Shown here piece after piece: positions 22,462 to 33,539 of a DNA stretch of 64,000 nucleotides. Position numbers and translations under genes: made by a program. The DNA comes from Biscogniauxia marginata. Its lineage: Eukaryota; Ascomycota; Sordariomycetes; Xylariales; Xylariaceae. The DNA lies in assembly GCA_022695795.1 (NCBI GenBank), contig MU404199.1, positions 16,252-80,251 on the forward strand. The letters run 5' to 3'. Positions within the stretch are counted from its first letter, which is position 1. Each line of letters begins with the position of its first letter. The notes under the pieces were generated by a model, which did no database searches, was not told where the DNA came from, and saw only the letters and a program-made list of their open reading frames with translations.

Positions 22462-24069
22462 AGAAAAGTGCCAATAATTTGTTCGGCCTGATTACCGATG
22501 GTTCATTTTGGTGCTCCAGCGATCATTCAAGACTGGCCAGAGTTCCCGATTGGGTTCGCCGATCGTGTTCCCCGACATTTCAGAATACTTCGGTAACCAT
22601 AGAATGCCCCTGATCTCTTCACATAATCCTCACAAGCCTTACGTACAATTCGTGTGAGCTAGTTCGAGCTGTGACTATCTCTCACAGTCGCAAGTAATGT
22701 ATTTACTCCGTCTTTATTTCTTATGTTACTTTTTTCTTCTGAATTTAAAAGTAAGCAGTTTATCATCTTGAAGCCCTCAGGCAGTTCGTGATTCTTGTAA
22801 ATCGCGGTAGATGTTATGGGCGATCTACCTAGCTAAGGTATATGGCATTTTTGAGGATCCTATAATCTTTAATATCGAGGCCTAGGCCTAGGTCTCGCAA
22901 TTAATGTTACCAAGTTACATCTACAAATCAAGGTTGACAAATACTGAAATGCTTGAATCGTGTAACGACGGCTCAGGATGACGCCTCAAAATACCTCTCG
23001 CAGTATTCGGAGAGGTGTTATAGTTCAGATTCTCCATCCATCACTTCGCCATGTGCCCTCTCTGCTGGTGACATTGGACGTCCACTCGGCAGATTTTACT
23101 CCCTATAGATGTTAGAACATTTCGCCTGCCGTCAAACAGGCTAGAACAAGGAACGGACAATGTACCGGCACCAATGAACACAGCGAAGTCGCGGATCAGA
23201 AGTGCCACATTATGATCGTCTTTTTATTCCGGTCATTATGCAAATCCAGATTGGGAAAGTTAGGCCAGCTGATATGACGCGACTGAAGATTTTTAAGACA
23301 TGTCAGTTTTTGTCAGGGCCGAGGAGCACGTCAGAAATCGCTAATCTACCAAGTCGGAGAAAGGTTGCGCCCAAGACACCTACCCCAGAGATCGATCGAC
23401 TCGGATCTACAACCCCCTTCCCTGTTCATCTATAATACCCTAGTGCTGACGCATACTTCCCCGACAGGGTTCATGCACAATTAATATGCTGAAGGTGCAG
23501 AAGATCGATCGACAACCGCTGGTTTATCTCCGTATACAAATGCATCGACGCGGCTTCACGAGACGGCCCGACATTCGGGTGTGCGATAGATTTCACAATA
23601 CACTTATCAGGTTGGTCTTGGGCTTGATGGAGTGAATTGTAGGATCGGGATGGCGTTTTTGATGGCGTTTCTTTTTTAATTAATGGTGTGTTATATGACT
23701 CCTCTTTCTGAATTGAGATTGGCCTCTTTATAGGGGACTTGATAGTCTTATAGCTGTTTCTACAGTATTCTCCCTGAGGTGCCATAGGTTGGTCGTTCAT
23801 TGAGCCATGAATATCATCATTGTTATGTCAAAGCCTAGGGTAGCTCATGATTCACTCATGAGAATGAAAACAAACCTCCTGTATTTATACATACCAGATC
23901 CCTCTGAATTTCATATCTTGGTCTCGAAGCAAGTTAGACGCCGTGAAAGGCAATTTCGTACATAATACCAGCAATATCTTTCTCTCTGCTGAGGTTTGAA
24001 GTATGAACGCGTCTTACATTTGCATTATGAAGGAGACTCTCTTGACAAAAATATTGAATATCAATTTCC
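22462..24069. other. Intergenic, 1.6 kb, possible unrecognised debris
   Basis: No intact gene. A minus-strand frame at 23800-23471 (109 codons, MNDQPMAPQGEYCRNSYK...) is Lys/Ser/Pro-rich with no signal peptide or domain, and I do not count it as a gene. The rest may be decayed cluster DNA, since it lies between broken genes. Confidence 0.4.
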
Positions 24070-24557
24070 TTAGAAGGACTCAATACTTGTACCGATGGGA
24101 CCGCTGGTCATTTGCAGCAGCCACTCTCCGATAGCGATATCCATGACGCTGACGCCTACACTTTTGTACACGACGAACTTAGATTGAACCCATTCTCTAA
24201 CTCGGCTATAGTTTCCACACTTAGTGTATGATGAAGCTTACCGACCTCATGCATCTGATCTGAACCGATCCCGGCCTTTACCAATCCTCCGGCTTCTTGC
24301 AAACAACCACTAGCCGAGTCCACAACGACCCTGCCGTTCCAGACCTGGTCCGAGAAAACACCTTGAGGGTCTATGATCGTCTTTAAGAGTTCCGGGTCGA
24401 TTTCCGTCATGTCTAGACGGTAGGATCCGATGGCAGCGATGTATCGGGTCTTGCACCTAGCCTCTTCCGATGTCAGGTACCGGGCAGGGAAGAGGGCCTG
24501 CGTACTGGGAGTCGTGCAGAAGATGACGTCGGCCGCAGCACCTTTTATTCCCACCAT
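24070..24557 (-). pseudogene. 5'-truncated ornithine cyclodeaminase / mu-crystallin family gene
   Basis: Two exons give only the C-terminal half of the family. The first (from 24557) reads AAADVIFCTTPSTQALFPARYL, then RYIAAIGSYRLDMTEIDPELL, then GRVVVDSASGCLQEAGGL, all typical of the NAD(P)-binding domain. A short intron follows (donor GTAAGC after HEV, acceptor GAG near 24193). Exon 2 reads WVQSKFVVYKSVGVSVMDIA, the conserved family end, and stops at 24070. The N-terminal 150 or so residues are missing. The codon before the ATG is a stop, and the next gene's stop codon lies only 13 bp upstream. Members act as ornithine cyclodeaminases, ketimine reductases or imine-forming enzymes in natural-product pathways. 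Here it is probably non-functional or a domain remnant. Confidence 0.72.
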
Positions 24558-24570
24558 CTAGCGTGGTTCA

Positions 24571-25882
24571 TTACGATATGATGTTTTCGTCCGCGAACAG
24601 TGATGCCAGTATGCTATTCTGTAGCCCGCTCTTGTCTTTTGCCCAACCTTTGAGGATCAAGTCTCTCCCCGTAGTCAATGCAGCCAAGATTTTAGGTAAG
24701 GGATACGGCAACGGGGCATTCCGATCGCGTCGATAGTACCAGCATATCAGGTGCACTCCGGCGTGTATGGCGGCGCCAAAAGCCAGCTCCTCGCTGAGCT
24801 GGCCGTAGCCTTGGATGAGCCCTTCCATCGCAGGGAGACTCGCCGCAACGCCCTTGAAATGATAACGCTCGTAGAGATCGGCCAGGATGCCACCTACGTC
24901 TACGGCGCGGTGGCCGAACTGGATATTCTCCCAGTCGATGATAAAGAGCTTGTTGGAATCCTGCGAGTCTCTCCATGTGCCATTCGGGAGCAGGACACTA
25001 TTTTTATCGAATGTTAGTTAGTACCGAGCAAGTGATATTTTCAGTATTGATTTCTTTTCTTTTTTCTTTTGCTTTGTTATTTTTTTTGGTCGACGCTCTG
25101 GAGATGAAAGACTAAAGACAGGAGGGTCTGACTCACTTGCCACCCCAGAAATCTCCATGGATCAGACCACGGGTTGCATTACCTTCAACCGGTAATCGCT
25201 CGAACTCGTGTTTCATCGCCGCTTTCACTGCCTGCAGAGTGTCCCTATAGCCTTGAATCGTTTCAGGGTGACGTTCAAGGATCTCGATGAAGCTGTCGTA
25301 GGTGATGAGGCACTTGAGCTGGCGCATGCCCAGATTGGGTCCGACTTCGGCCAAGAGCGCGTTCTGTGCGGGCTCTGATGACCAGGTGTGAAAAGAACGG
25401 AGCCACGAACCGAGGGCGCGACCGATCGAGGTCGGGCTGGACCTGGGCAAGGAGAGATTGACGGAAGGTGACTCCAAGACAGTGGTCAGATCAGTCGTGT
25501 CGGGGAAGTACTCCAGGACCTGGATGTGCATCTCCTGGTCGAAGAAGTAGATGCGGGGGACCTTAACTAGAGCATCCCCGCTCGGGGTCGAGATGGTTCT
25601 GGGGAAGCCATCCAGAGCGCTGAGCATGGAGTTCTCAAAAGCGCAGCGCGTGACGTCGAGGGGAAAGTCGCGGTTGATGGCGACATAGTCGGTGGAGACC
25701 TTCACGATGACAGTGTCGGCGGCGCTAGAGGGAAGAGGCTGGGTTAGGTCGCCGCGGTAGAGGAAGTTGGCGGTGCCGCCGCTCAACTTGACCAGCGCCG
25801 AGCAGGCATACGGTGAGCCTGCCAATTGATGCAGCACCTGCTGGACGAGGGCCTGTTCCTCGGCTTGTGTCAGAGGCGCCAT
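24571..25882 (-). CDS. Aminoglycoside phosphotransferase-like kinase (APH/choline-kinase fold)
   Basis: Two exons (25882-25137 and 24997-24571) give 390 residues with no internal stop. The chosen start is the ATG at 25882 (MAPLTQAEEQALVQQVLHQL); the frame stays open up to 26080, but the extra residues look like leader and would leave almost no promoter. Visible kinase features are a Gly-rich segment KLSGGTANFLYRGDL, the VIVKVS lysine strand, the catalytic loop LIHGDFWGGN (the Asn is completed across the intron) and the metal-binding IIDWENIQFG. The C-terminal helical part follows. The family phosphorylates small-molecule hydroxyls; the substrate here is unknown. It is the only clearly intact enzyme in the decaying cluster and starts about 100 bp from a divergent UstYa-like gene. 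Confidence 0.85.
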
Positions 25883-25982
25883 TTTCTGTGGTGTTCGTAG
25901 GTGTCGATCTGTCGAAATAGACAACGATGGGCAAGCAGGCGTAAGACGAAATTCAAACCAATGTTGTAAGTACTGAGTACTG

Positions 25983-27170
25983 ATGGCCCCTCCTGTTAGA
26001 GGGGTCGAGAACCAGTCAGGAAGACGCAGAGGATAAGACTCTTCTGGGAACAGCGAGTGATTACCAAGCTTCTCGGCCACGAAAGAAGAGATCGGGTTTT
26101 TCTCGGTTGAACTTGACTTACTGTTTGTCTCTCAACCTTGTTCTTACAACGTTTAACCTCGCCATTTTACTCTGCTGGTCCATATTCTGGTGGAAGAGCC
26201 TGGCGCAGCACGAGTCCGGTAGTAGCGTATCATCGACATTATCTCTGCTGCCACCATGTATGCCCCCCCTTCTTCTTCTGTTCTGTCGTCGACACCCATG
26301 GGGAGAGAAGGTGGGAGCTGACCGATTTTTTTGCCTTCAGCACCGGCGATTAGTGCAATAGAGAGGGAACTTCGCCCATTTACCTTGTCGTCACCTTATA
26401 ATCAGCATCCGGGACCTAGGACAGACAAGCTATGGCACGATTTGGTCAACAGTATGTTCTCCATGGACTTGCCAACACAGACCTTGGACAACTGCTGACA
26501 CGCCCTGGACGCGTTACACAGCCGAAGCTGTGTTTCCGTTGACCGAGGAAGAGTTCCTCGAGGTCAACGACAGTCCCGAGACTGGTATCAAATTTACGCA
26601 TGATTCTCAGGGTCGATACCTGGGAACTTTGGCCTCAACCCATCAAATTCACTGCGTGGTAATAAGATTTCCTTCTAATCCTCCACCTTGTTTTTCATGC
26701 CAACACAGCGAGAACGATCAAAAGCGACTGACATATGACGGGCTGATTAGGACTCTCTGCGAAAAGGTCTCTGATTTCATTATAGGCATTACCAAGCCAT
26801 CAACGACGCCTTATTTTTGGACAATGACCCTCCCGAGGAGCATCTAAGTAAACCCCCCTCCCCCCTAACAAAAAAAAGAAACCACTGGGCCCCATGTCAG
26901 GGGCAAAGAGAGATATATGCGGCTCGGAGCGAAACGAGAATAGTTCTGCTAACGAGTTTTTCCAAACACAACTTAACAGTGCACTGTGTTGAGATGCTCC
27001 GCAACGCGGTCATGTGCTTCGGCGACGTCTCTGTCATCACCTACAACTGGAAGCAGGGCCACGAGGGGCCGAAGGCGAGCTTCAAGAGCATGCACTCTTG
27101 TCGGAAGTGGGACAAGATCGAGGAGTGGCGCTCCGCCCACGACGTCACCGGATACTCACCGCGACAGTAA
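25983..27170 (+). pseudogene. UstYa-like (DUF3328) oxidase gene, frameshifted start and one nonsense codon
   Basis: Exons traced: up to 26257, 26341-26451, 26522-26658, 26751-26847 and 26980-27170. Exon 1 encodes a basic cytosolic tail (RPRKKRSGFSRL) and one membrane segment (TTFNLAILLCWSIFWW). The family's two HxxHC copper/iron-site motifs are both present: HQIHC, with its Cys near 26655, and HLMHC, made across the last intron. Downstream come VEMLRNAVMCFGDVSVITYNW and MHSCRKWDKIEEW, the usual C-terminal end. Two defects are visible. The open frame of exon 1 contains no ATG; the only nearby ATG (25983) is in another frame, so an indel is likely. A TGA at 26772-26774 interrupts exon 4 after DSLRKGL. 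UstYa proteins oxidise and cyclise peptides in fungal RiPP and related pathways. Confidence 0.75.
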
Positions 27171-27267
27171 GATCTAGCCTGTGGGCCGAGATAGTACGTA
27201 TGTACCACACAACGCACAAAGAGTAGTTCGTGCTTCAACATAGACCACCGCTCTCCTTTCCATTCAG

Positions 27268-28591
27268 TCAGTGTCTGCAATATCGTGGTGTCGTGGAATT
27301 AGCGTCCATCTCCAAGGCGACAATTTCGTCACTCGGTATTATCATGTTCGCCTGAGATTCCTTCGTCGTTTGTATAATATTCTGAAACCAGCTAAAACGT
27401 CACGAGACCGACGTCGGCGTGGAACATGACGAACTGGCGAAGCATCTCCACGCAGTGATCTGTGACGCAGAATGGTGTTGTTTAAAAATTGAAGCAGGTA
27501 TGGAAAGCTCGCGCATAAAAAGACAGCATTGATTGAGGGCTTGTTGGTAGTACTTACCAAAATGAACTTTGAAAGTCTCGTCTTTATCCCTGAAATCTAG
27601 GTCGTGGAGCTTGTAGTAGTCATACTTGAAGTGGGACGCCTTTCGTAGTAGGTTCTAATAATTATGCCACATGGCGTGAGCCTTTCTCAAGCAAGAAGCA
27701 AAGGAAGCTTGAGCCCTTACCACACAATGCAACTAGTGATTACATAGAATGTCAGTTTCCAGAATGTCATCACTCCCTTTTCTTTCTTTCTTTCTGTTTT
27801 CTCGCGGAAATCATTTAATTACATACCTGGTGAGAGAACTCGGGCTGCAGAAAATATCCGCCTCCGGATTCCGGCGCGTTCTTGGCCGCCGTCTCAGGGC
27901 TTTTCCCGATCTTGAGAAACTCCTTGTCGGTCAAAGCGATGTCTAGTGGACGAACTTGATTTTTGTAAGAAAAAAATTTTGTCAGCCATTCCTATCATTC
28001 ATTCACTGGTGCGTTCTTGTATTATTCGCCCCTCATCTCTGCTCATCACATCGAAGATTTAAATGCTTGACTTACACATAGAAATCTCTTCCCAAGCCCG
28101 ATCGACCTCGCGCGATGGTGGTCCTCGGTAGGGAGACGGCCATCGTATAGAGCCGTTGCGCGTGCTGTCTATCAAGGGAAAGAGATTGTCAATCCAGCTC
28201 TGACGACAGCAGTTGTGTTGGGTGGAGAGAGAAAGGGGGAAATGGATTTCCTACAGTATGACGACACTTCTCGAAAACAGCGGCTTTGCAGCCCACGGTC
28301 TTGATACCATACCAACCAGATCAGTATAAATGTCAAAAAACCCGAAGAAGCCCATCCGCTATAGATCAGGTATGCACTGGCTCCACCTCTTGGCCGCGAC
28401 GTGACAGCTTTTCGCGAGCTGTCACAATGGGAGCATTCGTGAAGTTTCGCCTCATCGATGAGCTCGTCGTTGCTATATGTATGAACGAACTTGTAGTCGG
28501 TTTTGGACAGGCGGTTGTAGGTTATACGGAGGCTCGATCCCACCGTTCCGAGCATCACCTTGACACGAGAAAGACCCATGGGGATTGCCAT
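27268..28591 (-). pseudogene. Second UstYa-like (DUF3328) gene with a 12-nt micro-exon and a late frameshift
   Basis: Six exons: 28591-28268, 28199-28076, 27954-27827, 27732-27721 (12 nt), 27654-27558 and from 27459. Exon 1 encodes a cytosolic part and one membrane segment (about residues 72-96). Exon 2 holds SPYRGPPSREVDRAWEEIS, a family hallmark. Exon 3 ends in FSHQ, the micro-exon supplies LHCV, and exon 5 continues NLLRKASHFKYDYY, so the first HxxHC motif depends on the micro-exon. The second motif, HFDHC, forms across the last intron. The frame stops at 27394-27392 (TAG) after DVGLVTF. Shifting one base restores a family-like tail to a TGA near 27268, so a one-base insertion is likely. 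The exon 1 donor is weak (GTGTCG). The gene is convergent with the other UstYa-like gene. If the early stop is tolerated, the gene could still be expressed. Confidence 0.72.
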
Positions 28592-29535
28592 AACTGTGAT
28601 ATAAGAGTGGCAGTCTAAAGGGAAGAGACTCAGAGGAGAAACGAATCACAAATGTACGGTTCTAGGACGGAGGGTACTGGTGTTCCGGTCTGATTACGGC
28701 CCGCAACCTCGAAACAAAATGATGTGTAAATAGGTAGTGTGCCCTAAAACAACGAATAATGAATTAAGCTCTTTCTGTATCCATAGTTCGACACGTCTTC
28801 CAAGGATGGCTATAATCAGGGAAATAATGAGGGGCGTGGTTTTAGAAAGCTAGGGAATTAATTGGTTAGTTAGATCTCTGATATTACAATGTAGAGACAT
28901 ATCCCAGGTGAACATGCATTTAATGTGATCTAACTGTCCAAAGCACCTTGTTCGCTTATCAAATATTATTACACCAAACCTACGACTCAGGAAGGAGGTA
29001 TATAATACTAGGGAACTGGTGACATGCTAGGAGGTTTCAGATACTTAATGAGCTATATGCTTGCATTTATCAATATTTGGTCAGAGCCGTGTCCAGTATT
29101 ATAATGTGGACAATACTAAGGGCCATTTTGCCTAATTTGATTACCGGATCTCATTACTTAGGTACTTACTGATTACATGGTCATAAACTCGAATGGATCT
29201 GATTATTTTCGTTCGCTTCATCCCGGTTTGTTTGCTTACTGGGATTTGCATACTAGACTGTTCTTAGAAGAAACGGGTGAAAAAGAAAGGACGAACAAAA
29301 TGAAAAACCAAAGTCAAGGCAAAATTACAAGGGGGGCAAACCCCTAGAAAACGAGGGGGAAGCGAAGAAAAGTGGCTTTTACTCGCACGAAGAACCTCAT
29401 GGTACGTTGGAGGCACTTACCATATGTAGCAGTTATACGGTTAACTATAGCGGCGAAATGAAAAAAAACGATTTTTAGGTCTACGCCTTATATAAAATAA
29501 CTATAAACCTTATTTATTAGAATGTTAAACATAGT
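28592..29535. other. Intergenic, no gene seen; GC falls toward the RIP island
   Basis: Spacer upstream of the second UstYa-like gene, with its promoter presumably in the first few hundred bases. Composition becomes strongly AT-rich from about 29450. Confidence 0.5.
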
Positions 29536-29971
29536 AACATGTCTCATAAGCGAGTGGGCTACATAAGCGAGTAAGCCACTTAATTTCCTATATAAAATCG
29601 GCTTTTTCAAAAATTCATAACTTTACACGTAAAAATCGTAAAAGTCTCGAACCTTTTTTTTAGTTATATAATTATAAGGTTTAATTAAAAGTAAAATTAA
29701 AGAAATTAATTTTAAGAAACGTAAAAAGAAAACGTATAAAAACTAAAATTAAAATTAAACGCACGGACCTTTTTATATATTTCTTTATACATTTCACTTT
29801 TTATTTTTTCGATTTTATTTTTAATTAAACTTTGTAATTATATAATAAAAAAAAGATTCGAGATTTTTACGATTTTTATGTGTAAAGTTATAAATTTTTA
29901 AAAAAGCCGATTTTATATAAAAAATTAAGTGGCTCACTTATTTATATAACCCACTCACTTATAAGACACGT
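29536..29971. repeat. Fold-back (MITE-like) element with about 165-bp inverted arms
   Basis: The left arm (29536 to about 29705) and right arm (about 29806-29971) are near-perfect reverse complements around a spacer of about 100 bp. Outer ends read AACATGTCTCATAAGCGAG and, in reverse complement, AACGTGTCTTATAAGTGAG. Subterminal CATAAGCGAGT units occur twice in the left arm. No coding capacity remains. This fits a non-autonomous DNA transposon or fold-back element; I cannot assign the superfamily. Differences between arms are mostly C-to-T or G-to-A, as RIP would produce. Confidence 0.8.
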
Positions 29972-30252
29972 TAATTATTATAATTATAATTTAAAGTAGT
30001 TATATTATAAAAGTTTTTATTATATTAAAAAGATAAGTTATATATAATTAATATATTTTTATAAAAAAAGAATAAAATAAAACAAAGGCTTATTTTATCT
30101 TAGTTATTTTTAATAACTTAATAAATTCAATTCTTTATTTACTATATATACGAGCTCGACTTCTTTGATACGTTTCTAGGTATTAAAATAATAATAACAG
30201 GTAATATATGGTATTATTATCCAGCTCATTTAAGTATAAGGGTCTAGGGCTG

Positions 30253-30530
30253 TGTGACGAACCTCCCTGTGTGTTCTTGGTTAGCTAACTTCACAGGTAA
30301 GTACGTATTAGGTTTTCTTGATTTAAAGGTAATAATAGATCGAGGTTAGTTTAAGATATTCATAATACTTTATTCGTTAAAGAGATTTCAAGGTATTTTC
30401 ATTATAGTATTAAGGAGTGATTATAGTTTTAAATTAATAGTTAAAAAACTCGAATGAATAATTAGATATATAGGAAATCCCTTTCTTTTTATACTTATTC
30501 TTTTTAAAGAATAATGTTTAATATTCTTTT
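30253..30530 (-). repeat. Left LTR of the gypsy element (RIP-mutated; inner border uncertain)
   Basis: Starts TGTGACGAACCTCCCTGTG and follows the nested solo LTR base for base except for many C-to-T and G-to-A changes, at least as far as about 30510. Beyond that, similarity fades and I cannot fix the end. It would be the 3' LTR of the minus-strand element. Confidence 0.7.
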
Positions 30531-31980
30531 TACTTTTTTATAAGTATTTAAGACTTTTATAAATACGTCGTTATTTTATTCTTAAAAATATATATAATTT
30601 TAACTTTAAATGTTTATATATATTTAAGAGTTTTATAAATATGTTCTTAATTTCCGAAGATTATTTAAAACTAAGATAACTTAATATTTTTATTAGTTCG
30701 TAATATTATTTCCTTTTTTAAAAATCTTTATTTTTAAAGATAAAAAGTGCGTAATTTCCTTTTTAATTGGTTTTTATTTTTTTCTTATTATTAATTGTTA
30801 TTATGGTTAGTTATAAGGTTTTAAAATTAAGCGTTTAGTTTAAAACGTCATCCGAAAATTATTAAGGTTTTTTTTAGTTATTACAAGGTTTAGTTTTAAA
30901 ATTATACCTTGTTTTTATTGTTTTAATAAAAGCTTGTTTTGTAAAATGATAAAAAGTCGAAAAAGATATGATTAGTATATATCGTTAAACGTTTCTTATA
31001 ATGAAAACGGGATTTCTTTAAACTCTTTTTAGAATATTCGTCACGAAGATAACTATTTAATTAAAAAAAAAGAGAATGGCTTAGCAATAACTTTAAGAGG
31101 TTTTTATGCGTTAACGCGAGTTATTAACCTAATTAAAACGTTTAAACCGACAAAAGGAACTCTTTCGTTTTAAAGGCGTAGAAATAATATAATGAGGTTT
31201 TAAGAACTTAGACGAACTAGAAAAACAAGGGCAGTTAAAAAAAGAGGAACGACTTTAAGCTAAGTAATAATCTTTAATTAAATAAGTTAATGTTATTTAT
31301 AAGGCCTCTCTCGACTTTTTTAATTAGTTTTTACTGAACTAGGTTAACCTTTAAATAGTTTTAATTAATTTGGGTTTTGGCGGTAAAAGTTCGTAAGTTT
31401 ATTTGTTAGGTTTTTTAGGTAGTTAAGTGGTTTTTAAGTGTTTTTTAAGATATTATAACTAATTATTAATTTGTTTTAAATTTAGTATTTTTTTTATTTC
31501 GTACTTATTAGGGTTTTCTTTAAATTCTAATTAGTTTTTTAATAAGGCGTTTTTTAGTGCTAGTTTTAAAAGTAAAATATAAAATATAAAATATATTTTA
31601 AATCTTTTTTTTAAAAAAGTCTATAATTAACTTTTGAAATGACTTTTTTAATTTTATATAGTTTTAACTTTTTAAACTTAAGTTTTTTATTAAGCCGTTT
31701 TATTAATACGCTTTATCGTTAACGGAGTAAGTAAACTATATTTTCTTTTTTAAGAATTAGTCCCTTAATTTTTATTATTATAATACTTTATTATCTTGTT
31801 TTAAATGAATTGTAACTCTTTTTATAATTATAGTTGTATTATTTAGACTTTTTCGGATAATATTTCTACTTTCGAGGCTTTTATTTCGATTTTTGGTGTT
31901 TTTATAAGTTTAATTAATTATTTTTAAATTTCTGCTTTTTAATTATATATTACCTTGTGTGGAGATATCTTTATGTTCTC

Positions 31981-32145
31981 GTTAATTAAAGTGTTATACG
32001 TTATTTAGGCTATTAATAGCAATTCTATTTAGTTATTTATTTCTTAGTTAATATAGTTTCGAAGATATTATTTTATTATTTAATTTAGTTTTTTTTGTTT
32101 ATTCGTTTAATTAAGGATGATATATTATAAATAACTTTTGTTTAA
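31981..32145 (-). pseudogene. Gypsy integrase remnant
   Basis: The minus-strand frame reads TNKQKKLN, stop, IIK, stop, YLRNYIN, stop, then IELLLIA and YN. This is the conserved gypsy integrase stretch downstream of the catalytic core, with Gln and Trp positions turned into TAA. The upstream minus-strand sequence (to about 32210) also encodes KYKLPEYIV-like residues in a shifted frame. The gene is dead; the match is by eye. Confidence 0.75.
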
Positions 32146-33539
32146 TTTTTATTCGTTTTATTAAGTTAGTTTAAAACAATATATTCCGGTAATTTATATT
32201 TATTAACGTACTTTTTCAAGAAATTAAAAACTAGCTATTTTATTATACTTGACTTATTAAACGGTAAAAAATAAATATACTTTATAAGTCGGTTAATTAT
32301 TATTTATATATTGTTATAAAGTACTTTTATAATAAAATTTTTTAACTTAAGGAGTTTTATTATGAAATTCTATATAATTATATATTATGCTTTTTTAGGT
32401 ATTTAAGTTAATTATAATAATTTATATAGTTTATATCGTGATGCCTTAGCTTTATTATAAACATTATAACTTTTCATAATTCTTTTAATTATTTACCTTA
32501 TTCCTAGAAAGTCGAATTTTTTTTATAACCGTTTTAATGTCTTAAAGATTCTTTGGTAATTATGTAAAAAGTATTTATAAAATTCTTTAATAAACTTATT
32601 TTATACTTATTTTAGTATGTAGACTTTTTCTTTATACGAAAAAAGTTCGTTATTAGTTTCTTATTAAGATTATAATTGCTTTTCTTTTTAATTATAATTT
32701 TCCTTAAAACGTTATTTTTAGTTTTTTATATTAATTTATATATAAATTAATATAATTAATTCGTTATTTTATTATTTAAATATTTAAATATTTCTTTTGT
32801 TAATTTTTAATTTATAATCTCCTTTTTTACTAAAAAGATTTATTTAAATGTTTTCTTTTTTTAATGTAATAAATCTTAAAATTAAATTTAAACAAGAAAA
32901 TTATTTAACGTTTATATTTTTAATTAAGCGTTTATATTATTATAAATCATGTAAAGTTTTTATAATTTAAATAAATATCGATAGGTTTTTTGGTTTTGTT
33001 AAGTTATAATTCTTATTTTTTTAATGCTTTAATAATTATTAATAGTTTTTTGTTATAAATTTAATAATTTAATTTAGTATTATGTAGTGCCTTAGATAGG
33101 TATGTGACTAGGTACTATTTTTATTGTTTTTTAATTGCTTTAAAACTACTTTAATACCGAAATTTAAGGCGTTTATTTTTAATCGTTTCTTTTTATTTTC
33201 GTTTAGAAGTTAATATATAACTTTATTAGTTATAATTTCTTTTAATTATTAAAAAGCCTATTTAGCTTTTTATTATTATTAAAGTAATTAGTTTTATTAA
33301 TAATTTAACGATTCGCCCGAAATCTTGGATAAGTTGTTTAACGTAATTAATAAAACTAAGAAATGCGTATATGTTTATAACACTTTTAAGTTTTAGTTAA
33401 TCTTTAACTATTATTATTTTTCTTTTTTAAATTTAAATTTCTTTTAGATTTATTATAAACCTTAAATAATTTAGTTTTTTAATATATTATTTATTTTTAA
33501 TTAAATGAATAAATAGGTTTATTCTTTTTAAGGCTTTTA

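Noticed and set aside
23471..23800. Minus-strand Lys-rich ORF as a possible RiPP precursor for the UstYa enzymes
   Set aside because: It has no signal peptide and no repeated core peptides bounded by dibasic sites, so it does not look like a UstA-type precursor.
29536..29600. Repeated CATAAGCGAGT units as a CRISPR-like array
   Set aside because: Only two units, inside an inverted-repeat element of a eukaryotic genome.
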